A DNA stretch of 64,000 bases. It comes from Mesobacillus subterraneus (GTDB taxonomy: Bacteria > Bacillota > Bacilli > Bacillales > Cytobacillaceae). The notes below the pieces were generated by a model. That model had not been told where the DNA came from. It was given only the letters and a program-made list of their open reading frames with translations, and searched no databases. Position numbers and translations under genes: made by a program. The stretch is from contig NZ_CP129019.1 in the NCBI RefSeq assembly GCF_020524355.2, positions 4,190,001-4,254,000 of the forward strand, given 5' to 3'. Positions 10,236 through 19,885 of the stretch are shown here, piece by piece. Every line of letters begins with the position of its first letter. Positions within the stretch are counted from its first letter, which is position 1.

Positions 10236-11171
10236 GTTAGCCTCACTTGTTACCGAAATTACCGCTCCTTCCCTTTTTCGGGCACATGGAGGCCTCTCTT
10301 GTTACCGAAATCACTGCTCCTTCCCTTTTTCGGGCACATGGCGGCCTCTCTTGTTACCGAAATTACTGCTCCTTCCCTTTTTCGGGCACATGGCGGCCTT
10401 ACTTGTTACCGAAATTACCGCTCCTTCCCTTTTTCGGGCACATGTTAGCCTCACTTGTTACCGAAATTACTGCTCCTTCCCTTTTTCGGGCACATGTTAG
10501 CCTCACTTGTTACCGAAATCACTGCTCCTTCCCTTTTTCGGGCACATGGCGGCCTCACTTGTTACCGAATTTACCGTTCCTTCCGGTTTTCGAGCACATG
10601 GCGGCCTCACTTGTTACCGAAATTACCGCTCCTTCCCTTTTTCGGGCACATGTTAGCCTCACTTGTTACCGAAATTACCGCTCCTTCCCTTTTTCGGGCA
10701 CATGGCGGCCTCACTTGTTACCGAAATTACCGCTCCTTACGGTTTTCGGGCACATGGCGGCCTCACTTGTTACCGAAATCACTGCTCCTTACCTTTTTCG
10801 GGCACATGTCGGCCTCACTTGTTACCGAAATTACCGCTCCTTACGGTTTTCGGGCACATGGCGGCCTCACTTGTTACCGAAATCACTGCTCCTTCCCTTT
10901 TTCGGGCACATGGCGGCCTCACTTGTTACCGAAATTACCGTTCCTTACGGTTTTCGGGCACATGGCGGCCTCACTTGTTACCGAAATTACCGTTCCTTAC
11001 GGTTTTCGGGCACATGGCGGCCTCACTTGTTACCGAAATCACTGCTCCTTCCCTTTTTCGGGCACATGGCGGCCTCACTTGTTACCGAAATCACTGCTCC
11101 TTCCCTTTTTCGGGCACATGGCGGCCTCACTTGTTACCGAAATTACCGTTCCTTCCGGTTTTCGGGCACAT
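10236..11171. repeat. Eighteen-copy 52-bp tandem array (locus R3)
   Basis: Eighteen consecutive units of exactly 52 bp, with no indel, fill the space between two convergent genes. Each unit contains GGCGGCC or GTTAGCC, then CTTGTTACCGAAA, a variable middle (TTACCG or TCACTG) and CCTTTTTCGGGCACAT or CGGTTTTCGGGCACAT. CGAAA and TTTCG form inverted arms 17 bp apart, with 25 bp to the next unit. Variants are shuffled between units. A degenerate half unit precedes it (10211-10235). All three plus frames stay open because 52 is not a multiple of three; this is not a protein gene. Confidence 0.95.
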
Positions 11172-11225
11172 ATTAGCCTTAATCGCCATTGTACTTCCAA
11201 CTTCCCCTTATATACTTATCCAAAT

Positions 11226-11266
11226 AAAAGGTCCTGCAGCTCAGTGAACTGCAGGACCTTTTTTTC
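11226..11266. terminator. Bidirectional terminator between the repeat array and the VOC gene
   Basis: A perfect 10-bp stem GGTCCTGCAG/CTGCAGGACC with a T-run on the plus side and a TTTTATTTG tail on the minus side. Confidence 0.92.
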
Positions 11267-11648
11267 ACCCAATCGGCGTACAGATTTCTATGTAGTGTCC
11301 ATCCGGGTCGGCTGCATAGGCGACAACCTGACCCCATGGTTTTTCGTTTGGCTCGAGCAGGATTGGGATTCCAGCGGCTCGCAGTGTTTCAACTGCGCCC
11401 GGGACATCCTCTGTTACAAACCCGAGCTCGAAGGTTTGTTCATTCCTTAGGCCATCCGGGATTGGGAGTGTCGTAATTTCACGGCCGCTTTCTCTTGTGT
11501 TCATCGACAGAACGGTATTGCCTGTTTCGTATTCGATGTAGGTTCCAAACTCATTACGAAGTTTCAGACCAAGCAGCTCTCCGTAAAAATGCTTTGTTTT
11601 TTCCAGGTCGGATACATATAGAATGACATAGCCCATTTTCATTTCCAT
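11265..11648 (-). CDS. VOC-family (glyoxalase/bleomycin resistance-type) protein
   Basis: A single-domain VOC protein of 127 residues. It has the typical start MGYVILYVSDLEKTKHFYGELLGLKLRNEFG, a centre EITTLPIPDGLRNEQTFELGFVTEDV, and the ending GQVVAYAADPDGHYIEICTP, where the final Glu is a usual metal ligand. The fold serves many metal-dependent enzymes and binding proteins, so the reaction is not known. The ATG at 11648 is preferred over the upstream GTG/ATG because AGAGGTGAT lies at the right distance. It stands between the cobalamin operon (same strand, upstream) and the terminator, and could be its last gene, though nothing ties it to B12. Confidence 0.85.
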   Translation of the reverse strand: MEMKMGYVILYVSDLEKTKHFYGELLGLKLRNEFGTYIEYETGNTVLSMNTRESGREITTLPIPDGLRNEQTFELGFVTEDVPGAVETLRAAGIPILLEPNEKPWGQVVAYAADPDGHYIEICTPIG

Positions 11649-11696
11649 TCTCATCACCTCTTATGAATACATTCGAGATGAAGTGGATTGTTTCCT

Positions 11697-13143
11697 TCAT
11701 AGATGCTTAAATGTGCTTTTGCTTGTTCTATAGTTCAGAATTGCTTGCTTCGTGCAGGTGGAAATCCCCTCGCTGATCAGCTTTCCGAGTGGTGTTGCGG
11801 TGCCTGCATACGAAGTTGTTCGGCCCTGCTGGGTTGCGGCGATGCAAATGCTGTCCGTAGATATGCCAGTTGACTGGCCAGCACTACCAGATCCACTCCC
11901 CTCCAGCTCATGCAAGACGCTTATTTTCGCCTCTGCCGCGGTCAGTGCGCTCTGGATAAAAGCCTCCTCGGAAATCCTGCCATTAATGAACAGCCATGTA
12001 TTGATATTCCTCGGTCTGTCACGTTGAGTATTCCCGGCCGAGACAATGATGAAAATGGAAAGGCCGTCACCTTCAAACAGTTGGTATGATGCGGTCTCTG
12101 CCGGAACAGCTGTCATCATCCCCACTGTCTCGCTTGGCAGGAAGCCGTTATCCTCCAGATATTCTGCCATTTCCGCCTTATGGTCGCTGCAGTCATATTC
12201 CATTGGTACAACTCGGTGTACGAACGAACTGTGCCAGCCAATCCCGGCACCAGTGATTCCCGAAGACATCGTCCTCAATGTCACTGGAGACTGGAGGACG
12301 ATCCGGTCTCGCCCTACATCCAGAAGCCTGCTGTCTATTGTAAGATTGGCTTCATGTACCCCGTCATCTTCTGGCAACAACAGCAATTGCGGCCTGGCAA
12401 TTTCCGGATGCGGATGGTTTTTAATCTGGGTTTTATAGACTCTTTTAATCCTTTCTTCTTTTAAAACCTCTACAGGAGAGTCAACTATCAAGACTTCACC
12501 ATTTTCCATTAACATTAGCCTGTCACAATATAAAGAAGCCAGATTCAAGTCATGAAAAATCGAGACGACCGTCAACTCCTCTTCCACCGCCCACTTTTTC
12601 AGCAAATCGAGCAGTTCCTTTTGAAAGCTGAGATCAAGATGGTTCGTCGGCTCATCGAGCAGGAGGATTCTGGGCTGTTGAGCCAATGCTTGCGCGAGAA
12701 ATACCCGCTGCTTTTCACCGCCGGACAATTCTACGATCGATTTATCCTGAAAGTGAGTTATCCCTGTCTGTTCCATCACCTTCTCGACAACCTGTTCATC
12801 CTCGGCTCGCCAGCTATTGAACCAGCCTTTCTGGTGTGCATAGCGCCCAAGTGATACAGTTTCTTTTACCGAATAAGGAAAGGCCTGTTCACCGTGCTGA
12901 GGCAGGACCGCCATCATCCTTGCAAGCTGCTTTGGTGAGTATTGTGTCAACGGACGTCCATCCACATCGATTGAACCTTCTCTGAAATCCAGAGCTCGGC
13001 TGATCATTTTTAAAAGGGTTGTTTTGCCGCTGCCATTGGGCCCAAGAATTCCAAACAACTCCCCCCTTGCAGACCTCGAAGGAAATTCCCTTTAACACCT
13101 CTCCGCCTGCATATCCGCCTGTCAAACTCTTCACTGTAATCAT
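11697..13143 (-). CDS. btuD: Cobalamin/cobamide ABC transporter ATPase fused to CbiZ amidohydrolase; one frameshift
   Basis: Residues 1 to about 250 are an ABC ATPase of the FecE/BtuD type: Walker A LGPNGSGKTT, Q-loop, signature LSGGEKQRVFLAQAL and Walker B ILLLDEPTNHLD. After a linker, about 260-480 is a CbiZ domain (TMSSGITGAGIGWHSSFVHR, IIVSAGNTQRDRP, NTWLFING), an adenosylcobinamide amidohydrolase that removes the aminopropanol or nucleotide-loop side for cobamide salvage. The fusion occurs in other Bacillaceae (YvrA-type). The frame is interrupted at a run of six C at 13061-13066; dropping one base joins MITVKSLTGGYAGG...EVCKG to ELFGILGPNGSGK and gives 481 residues. The start ATGA overlaps the btuC stop, implying translational coupling. 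The indel is probably a sequencing error. Confidence 0.9.
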
Positions 13144-14202
13144 CGGCCAGCACTTCTTTCCTTACGACTTCTCATTAAAATCAATGCAAAAACCGGAGCA
13201 CCGATCAAGGCTGTGATCACGCCAATCGGTAATTCTGATGGCGCGATGATTGTCCTCGATACAAGATCGGCAAGAATCAGAAAGCCGGCGCCGATCAGCA
13301 CAGATAACGGCAGCAAATGACGATGGTCCGGTCCCCAGACTGTCCTTGTCAGATGCGGGATGACGAGACCGACAAAGCCTATTGTCCCAGAGACCGCAAC
13401 CGCTGAGCCTGTTAAAAGAGAACCAGACAATAAGATCAGCAGCTTGCGGCGCTCGACATTGACACCCATGTGCTGCGCCCGTTCCTCACCGAAGGACATT
13501 GCATTTAACTCCCTGGTATTTGCAAGCAAAATCAGCAATCCAATAATAAAAAAAGGGAAAATAATATTGATGTATTCCCAGCCTCTCATCGACACGCTGC
13601 CAAGCAGCCAGCCTATGATTTGCCGCAGCTCCTCTCCAGATAAGGCAATCATCAATGAAATGAATGACCCAAGAAATGAACTTAGAATGATTCCAGTCAG
13701 AATAATCGTCTCAACCCTGAGCAGTCTGTCGACTCTCCGGGCAAAAAATAGCACAAACAACACGGTTGCGAATGCGAACAAAATGCTCAGCACCGGCAAC
13801 GTGAATGCCCCAACCAGCGGCATTGAGATCCCAAAAAACAGCGTGATGACCGCACCGATGGAGGCCCCTGATGAAATCCCCAGGGTATATGGATCTGCCA
13901 ACGGGTTACGGAGCAGTCCCTGGAATGCCGCACCGGCAATGGCAAGGGACGCACCGACTAGCCCTGCCAGCAAAACACGCGGCAGCCTGATATCCATGAC
14001 AATACTAGCATGCATCGGATCGATTCCCTGTCCCTGGTAGCGGAAAATCTCAGCACCAATGATTTTAATAATAGCGGGGTACAGGGATGGAAACCGTTCC
14101 GATTGATATGCCTAGCAGCATGGAAATGATTAAAAACGTTGCCGTGATCAGATAGGCTATTGCTTTACTATTTAAAAATGTCTGGATAAATGGCTTTTGC
14201 AA
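13140..14202 (-). CDS. btuC: Cobalamin ABC transporter permease (FecCD family); one frameshift
   Basis: A FecCD/BtuC permease with about ten membrane segments. It carries the family region RLPRVLLAGLVGASLAIAGAAFQGLLRNPLADPYTLGISSGASIGA and the coupling region GTIGFVGLVIPHLTRTVWGPDHRHLLPLS, which contacts the ATPase. The uninterrupted frame begins only at MHASIVMD (14015) and lacks the first helix. That helix (AIAYLITATFLIISMLLGIS) is in another frame upstream, and deleting one base of the GGGG at 14076-14079 restores a 353-residue protein. The TTG at 14202, inside the end of btuF and about 9 nt after AAGGAG, is the likely start. It works with BtuF (binding protein) and BtuD under the cobalamin riboswitch. 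Confidence 0.88.
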
Positions 14203-15121
14203 GCTCCTCTGCTCCTTCAGCGAGCCTTGGGCCAGAACGGGTTACGAGGTCAGAGTGGACATCGAATACCTGCTGGTCCTTGACTGCTTTTACATTATTC
14301 CAGCCTGGTCTCGCGAGAACCTGTTCGATTGGCTTGTCTGTATAATATCCATAGGTTGTCACAATCACATCGGGATTACGCTCGACGATTGCTTCAGGGT
14401 CAACTTTCGGCCAGCCATCCAGATCTCCGGCAGCGTTCTTCGCACCAATCAACTCAAGCATTTCATTGATAAAAGTGTTTTTGCCGGCAGTGTAGATTTC
14501 CGGCGCAGGCGAGACTTCTACAAAGACCGTTTTTTGCTCTTCCGGCTTGATTGCTTCAGCTTTCTTTTTCAATTCTGCAAAACTGTTATTCATCTTTTCT
14601 ACAAGCTGATCGGCTTTTTCTGTCTCGCCAATGGCCTTGCCAATCATCTCGATCGATACAAATACTTCTTCAAATGACTGTGCGTCATTCACAACGACAA
14701 CAGCAATTCCCGCATCCTTTAGCTGCTGAAGACCTTCTTTTACAGTGTCCGCAGTTGAACCAGGAGCAAGGACAAGGTCTGGCTTCAGAGAAATCATTTT
14801 TTCAATATTGAATTCCATGCCGCCGATTTTTTCCTTTGACATTGCATCCTCAGGATAATTATCGAAATCAGTGACGCCTACAATCGCCTCTCCGCTCTCA
14901 AGTGCGTATACAATTTCCGTATTGCTCGGAATCAGGGAAATGATTCTTTCAGGCTTTTCTTCTATGACCACTTCTTCATCAAGCGCATCTTTTACCGTGA
15001 CAGGGAATCCTGTTTTCTGCTCCTGCGCGGTTTTTTCGTTTTCCTTCTTTTCAGGCTGTGCTTCTGTACCGCAGCCAGCCAAGATCATGGCTGTCATCAA
15101 CAATAATAATAATTTTTTCAT
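14168..15121 (-). CDS. btuF: Cobalamin-binding lipoprotein BtuF
   Basis: A periplasmic-binding-protein class III lipoprotein of 317 residues that delivers cobamides to the BtuCD transporter outside the membrane. The signal MKKLLLLLMTAMILAGC has a clear lipobox (LAGC), followed by a charged linker EAQPEKKENEKTAQEQ. The binding fold begins VTVKDALDEEVVIEEKPERIISLIPSNTEIVYAL and includes VGVTDFDNYP, LAPGSTADTVK and a C-terminal GPRLAEGAEELAKAIYPDIF. The ATG at 15121 follows GGAGGAGAAGCAA; the TTG at 15136 is inside that ribosome site. First gene of the btuF-btuC-btuD operon, preceded by a B12 riboswitch and terminator, which makes cobalamin the likely ligand rather than ferric siderophore. Confidence 0.93.
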   Translation of the reverse strand: MKKLLLLLMTAMILAGCGTEAQPEKKENEKTAQEQKTGFPVTVKDALDEEVVIEEKPERIISLIPSNTEIVYALESGEAIVGVTDFDNYPEDAMSKEKIGGMEFNIEKMISLKPDLVLAPGSTADTVKEGLQQLKDAGIAVVVVNDAQSFEEVFVSIEMIGKAIGETEKADQLVEKMNNSFAELKKKAEAIKPEEQKTVFVEVSPAPEIYTAGKNTFINEMLELIGAKNAAGDLDGWPKVDPEAIVERNPDVIVTTYGYYTDKPIEQVLARPGWNNVKAVKDQQVFDVHSDLVTRSGPRLAEGAEELAKAIYPDIFK

Positions 15122-15205
15122 TTGCTTCTCCTCCAATTTTTCGGTTAGCTTCGTCTAATCAGGCTGTTAAATACCAGCATTTCGACTTCAACAAAGCTAT
15201 AAATA

Positions 15206-15240
15206 CTAAAAAAACATCTCCACCTGAAGGGGAGATGTCC
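15206..15240 (-). terminator. Terminator in the riboswitch expression platform
   Basis: The stem ACATCTCC/GGAGATGT followed by seven T on the minus strand lies between the cobalamin aptamer and btuF, so B12 binding probably controls premature termination. Confidence 0.88.
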
Positions 15241-15284
15241 GAGTAAGCAAATGTTTTTATCCTCATAAAAGACATAGAGCCTGT

Positions 15285-15490
15285 CGGCACCTCCCTATCC
15301 TCGTAGGTTTGCTGGTGCAATGGACAGGCAGGTCTCCTGGCTCATGGTCAATGCTCGCTGCGCCTTCCCATACGTTTGTACAGTGGCATAATGCAGCTTG
15401 CTCCCATTTACAGTGGCGGGACCGCGTTGGATTTTCACCAACTTCCCTATTAAGTCTTGTTTAAAAAGACACCTGTTCATTTCGATATGT
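15285..15490 (-). ncRNA. Cobalamin riboswitch (aptamer)
   Basis: On the minus strand the conserved blocks follow in order: GGGAAGTTGGTGAAAATCC, GCGGTCCCGCCACTGTAA, GTATGGGAAGGCGCAG and the B12 box GAGCCAGGAGACCTGCC. This is the known adenosylcobalamin aptamer architecture. It stands upstream of btuF and explains the control of the transporter operon. Ends are approximate. Confidence 0.95.
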
Positions 15491-15558
15491 AATTTTCCGC
15501 TAAACCCCATTATACACGATTTGCCAGAAATTGCTCCAAAAATTTTGCTTTTCCGACT

Positions 15559-16335
15559 TTATTGGGCAAGCAGACTCCACTCTTTTACTTTTTTATCAAA
15601 AACTAGCCTGCCGTCAGGATTACTGCGGCTTGCTTCTTTATATTCATCATGCATGTCATCCATATTGGCAAAATCTCCGATGATCCAAATCGGTATTTCA
15701 ATTCTGCTGCGGTTTTGCTGGATGTTTTTGAGCGAAAAAACCGCCCCTTCCTTCATCGCAGGCGTCAATGATTTCAGGATTTCCTTGCTGATAGCTGGGT
15801 AGGACTTCTTTTTCCTGATTCCCAGCAATGTTTTTTCTGGTTTCATTTCACCTAGCTTTCCGGACAGGACCGTACCGAGCATCCGGAAAAAATCATTAAA
15901 GTTGCGGTAGTATATTTTGTTGAACCAGCCATCCTCATGGGAAAGAAAAACAAAGCGATTATTGAGCTGGTTATAAAATGGCTGCTTCAAATGGTGCTTG
16001 ATATGGCCTAGATAAAGAAGCTCGGCAATCTCCTGGACCGTCAGCACATTCAGCGCTTCCACTTCCTCAAAATCGATCCAGCAAAAATCACCGTATGCAT
16101 GGACATTTGCGGCGACCAACTTTTCAACGCTGTCTTCAGGTACAAATTCAAATAAGGTATGTCTATTGAACTCACCATCCTCATAACGATGCTTCAGCAG
16201 CAGCAGATGGTTAAGCGAATCAGACAGTGACCTTGCAAATTCATGAAATTCCATACCATGCGAGAGCACGTACTGGTCCCGCTCGTTCAAATGGACATAT
16301 AGTATATCCCTGCTATAAGGATGGTTCTTTTTCAA
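15559..16335 (-). CDS. Conserved hypothetical protein, about 258 residues
   Basis: I do not recognise a named family. The protein is soluble with no signal peptide or membrane segment. It begins KKNHPYSRDILYVHLNERDQYVLSHGMEF and ends RLVFDKKVKEWSLLAQ, with an Arg/Lys-rich centre (IRKKKSYPAIS). The TTG at 16335 is preferred because GGGAGGT lies nine bases upstream; the longer frame to 16398 has no ribosome site. Composition and codon use look like the neighbours, so it is a real chromosomal gene. It sits alone between the cobalamin riboswitch and a divergent RodA-type gene. Its role is unknown. Confidence 0.75.
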   Translation of the reverse strand: MKKNHPYSRDILYVHLNERDQYVLSHGMEFHEFARSLSDSLNHLLLLKHRYEDGEFNRHTLFEFVPEDSVEKLVAANVHAYGDFCWIDFEEVEALNVLTVQEIAELLYLGHIKHHLKQPFYNQLNNRFVFLSHEDGWFNKIYYRNFNDFFRMLGTVLSGKLGEMKPEKTLLGIRKKKSYPAISKEILKSLTPAMKEGAVFSLKNIQQNRSRIEIPIWIIGDFANMDDMHDEYKEASRSNPDGRLVFDKKVKEWSLLAQ

Positions 16336-16632
16336 AAAGCACGACCTCCCGAAAATTCTCAGCTGCATGATGGCCAGCGACACTCTGACTCCGTACAAAT
16401 ATCACTTCTTCCATTCTAACAAAAACCCATGAAAATATCTTATTCTGACTCTTCAAAAACATAAATATTATCGTACGAACACGTTTAAGAATCCCTATTA
16501 CAAAAGAAACTATTCTCCCATTTCATTCGTCTATTACTTGAGTAGGAATATGTTACCTGATAAGGGATTGTAAGGATAATTCAACTCTGCTAGCATAATA
16601 TTGTAAAAACGGATGGAGACAGGGTGTAGCAA

Positions 16633-17820
16633 ATGGAAAAGCCTATTAAAAAAATCGATCGATTTGATTGGACGTTGACGCTCCTTTTATTGTTGTTCTT
16701 TTTGACTAGCTGCTTCGCGATTTACAGCGCACAGAGAACAGGGCAATATTTTGGACAGAACTTTTTATATAAACAAATCTTTTGGTACGTAGTTGGGTCA
16801 GGGATCATTGCGGTTGTAATGATGTTCGACAGTGAACAATACCGGAAGCTCAGCTGGTATTTGTATGGCTTCGGAGTCTTCCTGCTCGTCTTCCTTTTTT
16901 TCGCTCCTGCAAGCATAGCCGAAGAAAGGAATGGCGCAAAAAGCTGGTTTTTCATCGAGCCCTTCGGTTCCATCCAACCTTCAGAATTCATGAAAGTCTT
17001 TCTGATTCTTGCGCTTAGCAGCACGATCTATACTCACCATAAAAAGCATACAAGAAAGACACTCCAGACTGACTTCCTGCTTTTCATCAAGCTTGGTTTC
17101 ATAACCGGTTTGCCACTCGGAATGATCATGCTGCAGCCTGACCTGGGAACCTCTCTCGTCGTCCTTGCGATTTTCACCGGTATCATCCTTGTATCAGGTA
17201 TCACGTGGAAGATCATCCTGCCTCTTTATGGCGGAGGTGCGGCATTAGGAGCAGGCATATTGTATCTCGTGATTTGGAAGCCGGAGATCCTGAAAGAATA
17301 CCTGGGTGTAAAAACGTATCAGTTTGGGCGCATTTATGCGTGGCTTGACCCTGAGAGCTATCCTGAATATGGCTACCATCTGCAGAAATCCCTCAGTGCC
17401 ATTGGTTCTGGTATGCTGACCGGGAAAGGCCTGAATGGCAGTGAAGTCTATATTCCTGAAAGCCATACGGACTTCATCTTCAGTGTGATCGGCGAGGAAT
17501 TCGGCTTTGCGGGCGGCAGCTTTGTCATCAGCCTGTATTTCCTGTTAATCTATCATTTGACAAAAACCGCACTGGATACGAATGATCCATTCAATACCTA
17601 TATTAGTGCGGGTGTCATCAGCATGATCACCTTCCACGTTTTTCAGAATATCGGGATGACGATCCAGCTGCTTCCGATTACCGGTATCCCGCTCCCATTC
17701 ATCAGTTATGGAGGCAGTTCGCTTATGGGCAATATGCTCGCAATTGGATTGATTTACGGGATCCGGTTCCATCATAAAACGTATATGTTCGCCTCCAAAG
17801 ACAGGAGTTTTGATATATGA
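16633..17820 (+). CDS. FtsW/RodA/SpoVE-family (SEDS) peptidoglycan glycosyltransferase
   Basis: A polytopic membrane protein of 395 residues. Family marks are GAKSWFFIEPFGSIQPSEFMKVF (conserved SEDS motif around residue 100-120), MLQPDLGTSLV, the extracellular-loop Asp region TDFIFSVIGEEFGFAGG and LPFISYGGSSLMGNM near the C-terminus. SEDS proteins polymerise lipid II into glycan strands together with a class B PBP. It resembles RodA-like accessory paralogues of Bacillus more than FtsW, but I cannot tell elongation from sporulation use. The ATG at 16633 lies after GGAGACAGGG. It overlaps the next gene by 4 bp (ATGA), so the two are cotranslated. Confidence 0.9.
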   Translation: MEKPIKKIDRFDWTLTLLLLLFFLTSCFAIYSAQRTGQYFGQNFLYKQIFWYVVGSGIIAVVMMFDSEQYRKLSWYLYGFGVFLLVFLFFAPASIAEERNGAKSWFFIEPFGSIQPSEFMKVFLILALSSTIYTHHKKHTRKTLQTDFLLFIKLGFITGLPLGMIMLQPDLGTSLVVLAIFTGIILVSGITWKIILPLYGGGAALGAGILYLVIWKPEILKEYLGVKTYQFGRIYAWLDPESYPEYGYHLQKSLSAIGSGMLTGKGLNGSEVYIPESHTDFIFSVIGEEFGFAGGSFVISLYFLLIYHLTKTALDTNDPFNTYISAGVISMITFHVFQNIGMTIQLLPITGIPLPFISYGGSSLMGNMLAIGLIYGIRFHHKTYMFASKDRSFDI

Positions 17821-18674
17821 AGCTAGTAAGCCATTACCGCGAGAATGAGGTATTGAGGGATAGCTTTTTCCAGCTTGCCACTGATATTTTCGGGCTTGAT
17901 TTTAAAAGCTGGAACGAACACGGATATTGGGGCAAGGAATACATCCCGTTCTCCTTTGCAGACGGCGACAAGATTATTGCCAATGTATCGGTCAACGAGC
18001 TCGATTTTATTATCGATGAAAAAAACTATAAAGCTCTTCAGATCGGCACCGTCATGACCCATCCGGATTATCGGAGCAGGGGGCTGTCAGCAAGTCTGAT
18101 GAACCATGTTTTGGAAGTGTATCAGGGAAAGTATGATTTTATGTACCTGTTCGCAAATGATAGTGTGCTCGACTTTTATCCTAAGTTCGGTTTTATAGAA
18201 GTTGAAGAATATCAGTTTACAGCCAAGGGATTTCCCGCCCCGGAAGGATCTGAATACAGGAAACTTGAGCTGGCAGATGATCTGGACCTCATTGAAAAAA
18301 TCGTGAATGGCAGAGTGCCGGTTTCAAAGACCTTTTCGACTGCGAATTCGTCCGGGATTACGATGTACCACATCCTGAATGTTTTTCCTGAACATCTCTA
18401 CTATCATATAGAAAAAGGCGCTATTGTTATTTTCACCAGGGAAAATAACATGATTCAACTATATGATGTTATCAGCTCTTCTCCAATTAGAATAAATGAT
18501 TTAATCACCTGCTTCGGGTCCCTTGTTGAAATTCAATTTCACTTCACACCTGATGATCATGACCACCAATATCAACGAGCACCTTTCAAAAGAGAAGGAG
18601 CATTATTCGTGAAAAAGAGACCTGGGATGGAGCTTCCTAAGTTCTTTAAGCATCCAATTACCTCTGAGGCATAA
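17817..18674 (+). CDS. GNAT-family N-acetyltransferase
   Basis: A protein of 285 residues with the GNAT core in its first half: ALQIGTVMTHPDYRSRGLSASLMNHVLE contains the acetyl-CoA pyrophosphate loop (R-S-R-G-L-S/A pattern), followed by YLFANDSVLDFYPKFGFIEVEEYQF. The second half looks like a degenerate second GNAT-like or sterol-carrier-type domain found in multi-domain acetyltransferases. It is cytoplasmic. Its start overlaps the end of the SEDS gene by four bases; this coupling suggests cotranscription but not a common reaction. The substrate is unknown. Confidence 0.82.
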   Translation: MKLVSHYRENEVLRDSFFQLATDIFGLDFKSWNEHGYWGKEYIPFSFADGDKIIANVSVNELDFIIDEKNYKALQIGTVMTHPDYRSRGLSASLMNHVLEVYQGKYDFMYLFANDSVLDFYPKFGFIEVEEYQFTAKGFPAPEGSEYRKLELADDLDLIEKIVNGRVPVSKTFSTANSSGITMYHILNVFPEHLYYHIEKGAIVIFTRENNMIQLYDVISSSPIRINDLITCFGSLVEIQFHFTPDDHDHQYQRAPFKREGALFVKKRPGMELPKFFKHPITSEA

Positions 18675-18683
18675 ACATAAGAA

Positions 18684-18796
18684 AAGCACAAGCGCCTTGG
18701 TCAGCCCCGACAAGCGCTGGAGGGCCGATCAGTGAAGTCGCTCTTTGACTTCACCTGAGCGGATCGAAGCGACTCGAGGTGCTAGGCGCTGGAGCT
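18684..18796. repeat. Dispersed structured repeat element, copy B
   Basis: About 90% identical to copy A at 662-773, in the same orientation. It has the outer AGCGCC/GGCGCT pair and the central hairpin GTGAAGTC/GACTTCAC. It lies between convergent genes where no other terminator is visible, so it may serve as one. Confidence 0.78.
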
Positions 18797-18820
18797 AGAT
18801 ACTAATCTAAGTGAAAAAAT

Positions 18821-19675
18821 TTATACTTTTTTCATTACCCTGGTTTTAAGTGTTGATTTTACAAAAAAATACACGATGAAAATACCCATGATCCAAAGGC
18901 CCATTTTATTCAAGTCAAACAGCTTTAGAACTGCTCCTGCGAGCGTGACAAGATATAGAATACCTAGCATTTGGTTCATTTCCCTGTTTTCAAAATATCC
19001 AGTCATTCTTGCGCCGAAATGGGAGCCAAACAGCGTACCGGCAACCAGCATCAGGCCTATGAAATAATCGATATCCGTGTTGATCGCATAGGAGATAAAC
19101 CCTACTGAGACGATCAACAATACAGCAAAAAGACTCGTTCCGACAGCCTTTTTCGGATTGAAGCCCAGCGATGTAATGATAAGCGGAACGATGATGAACC
19201 CCCCGCCAACTCCAAGTGTTGCCGAAACAAAACCGCCGACAAAGCCAACAGCCAATAGCTTTGGCATCGAAAAAGAAGTTAGGGCAGTGTTCCCATCGTC
19301 TGTCTTCTTGCCCTGACGAATCATTTTTATCGCAAAAAATAACAGCAGTATGATATAGAGGAACGGAATGACGACGTCGTCCCACCCTCGTGCCTCAAGA
19401 CTATATACAAGCGGCCTTGCCAGCTGTGTCGCGACAATACCACTTGCTCCCATGATCAGGCCCTCTTTCCAGAGGATATTCTTCAGACGGATATGAGCTG
19501 TAATTCCCGAAATGGATGTACCCACTGTGAAAAACAAGCTTGTCGTGATTGCCTCAAGCGGCGAAAAGCCGATCAACAGTAAAATGGGCGTCAGGATAAA
19601 GCCCCCGCCCACACCGAAAAATCCAGAGAGGACGCTGATCAAGCCGCCCAGCAGCAAATAGATTATATATTCCAT
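18821..19675 (-). CDS. TSUP (TauE/SafE) family membrane transporter
   Basis: A protein of 284 residues with about eight membrane segments. The two family repeats are visible: LLLGGLISVLSGFFGVGGGFILTPILLL at the N-terminus and VGFVGGFVSATLGVGGGFIIVPLII in the middle, each with the GVGGG signature. The family moves sulfite, sulfoacetate or related organosulfur anions, but specificity cannot be assigned. The ATG at 19675 is chosen because AGAGGGAG lies upstream; a longer start at 19705 would put that site inside the gene. It is monocistronic and convergent with the GNAT gene. Confidence 0.88.
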   Translation of the reverse strand: MEYIIYLLLGGLISVLSGFFGVGGGFILTPILLLIGFSPLEAITTSLFFTVGTSISGITAHIRLKNILWKEGLIMGASGIVATQLARPLVYSLEARGWDDVVIPFLYIILLLFFAIKMIRQGKKTDDGNTALTSFSMPKLLAVGFVGGFVSATLGVGGGFIIVPLIITSLGFNPKKAVGTSLFAVLLIVSVGFISYAINTDIDYFIGLMLVAGTLFGSHFGARMTGYFENREMNQMLGILYLVTLAGAVLKLFDLNKMGLWIMGIFIVYFFVKSTLKTRVMKKV

Positions 19676-19885
19676 AGGCAACTCCCTCTTTTTATTGAGT
19701 TCCATTATACATTACCACTTTTATCCTTTAAATAAATCAACGCAGTCTCTTTATTAATCTCCGGCCAGTGAAATGGGATCTTCTCATTGCTGAAATAGTT
19801 GGCTCTAGCAGAATTAAACATGGTATACTTTTTATTAGGCTCTTTTTGCGGCCTTCCTATAACAACTTAAAGGAGATACTGTTTC

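Noticed and set aside
10234..11450. Three long plus-strand frames with repeated LPKLPLLPFFGHM-like peptides
   Set aside because: They arise because the 52-bp unit has no stop codon and 52 is not a multiple of three, so all three frames stay open. There is no ribosome site and no known protein pattern.
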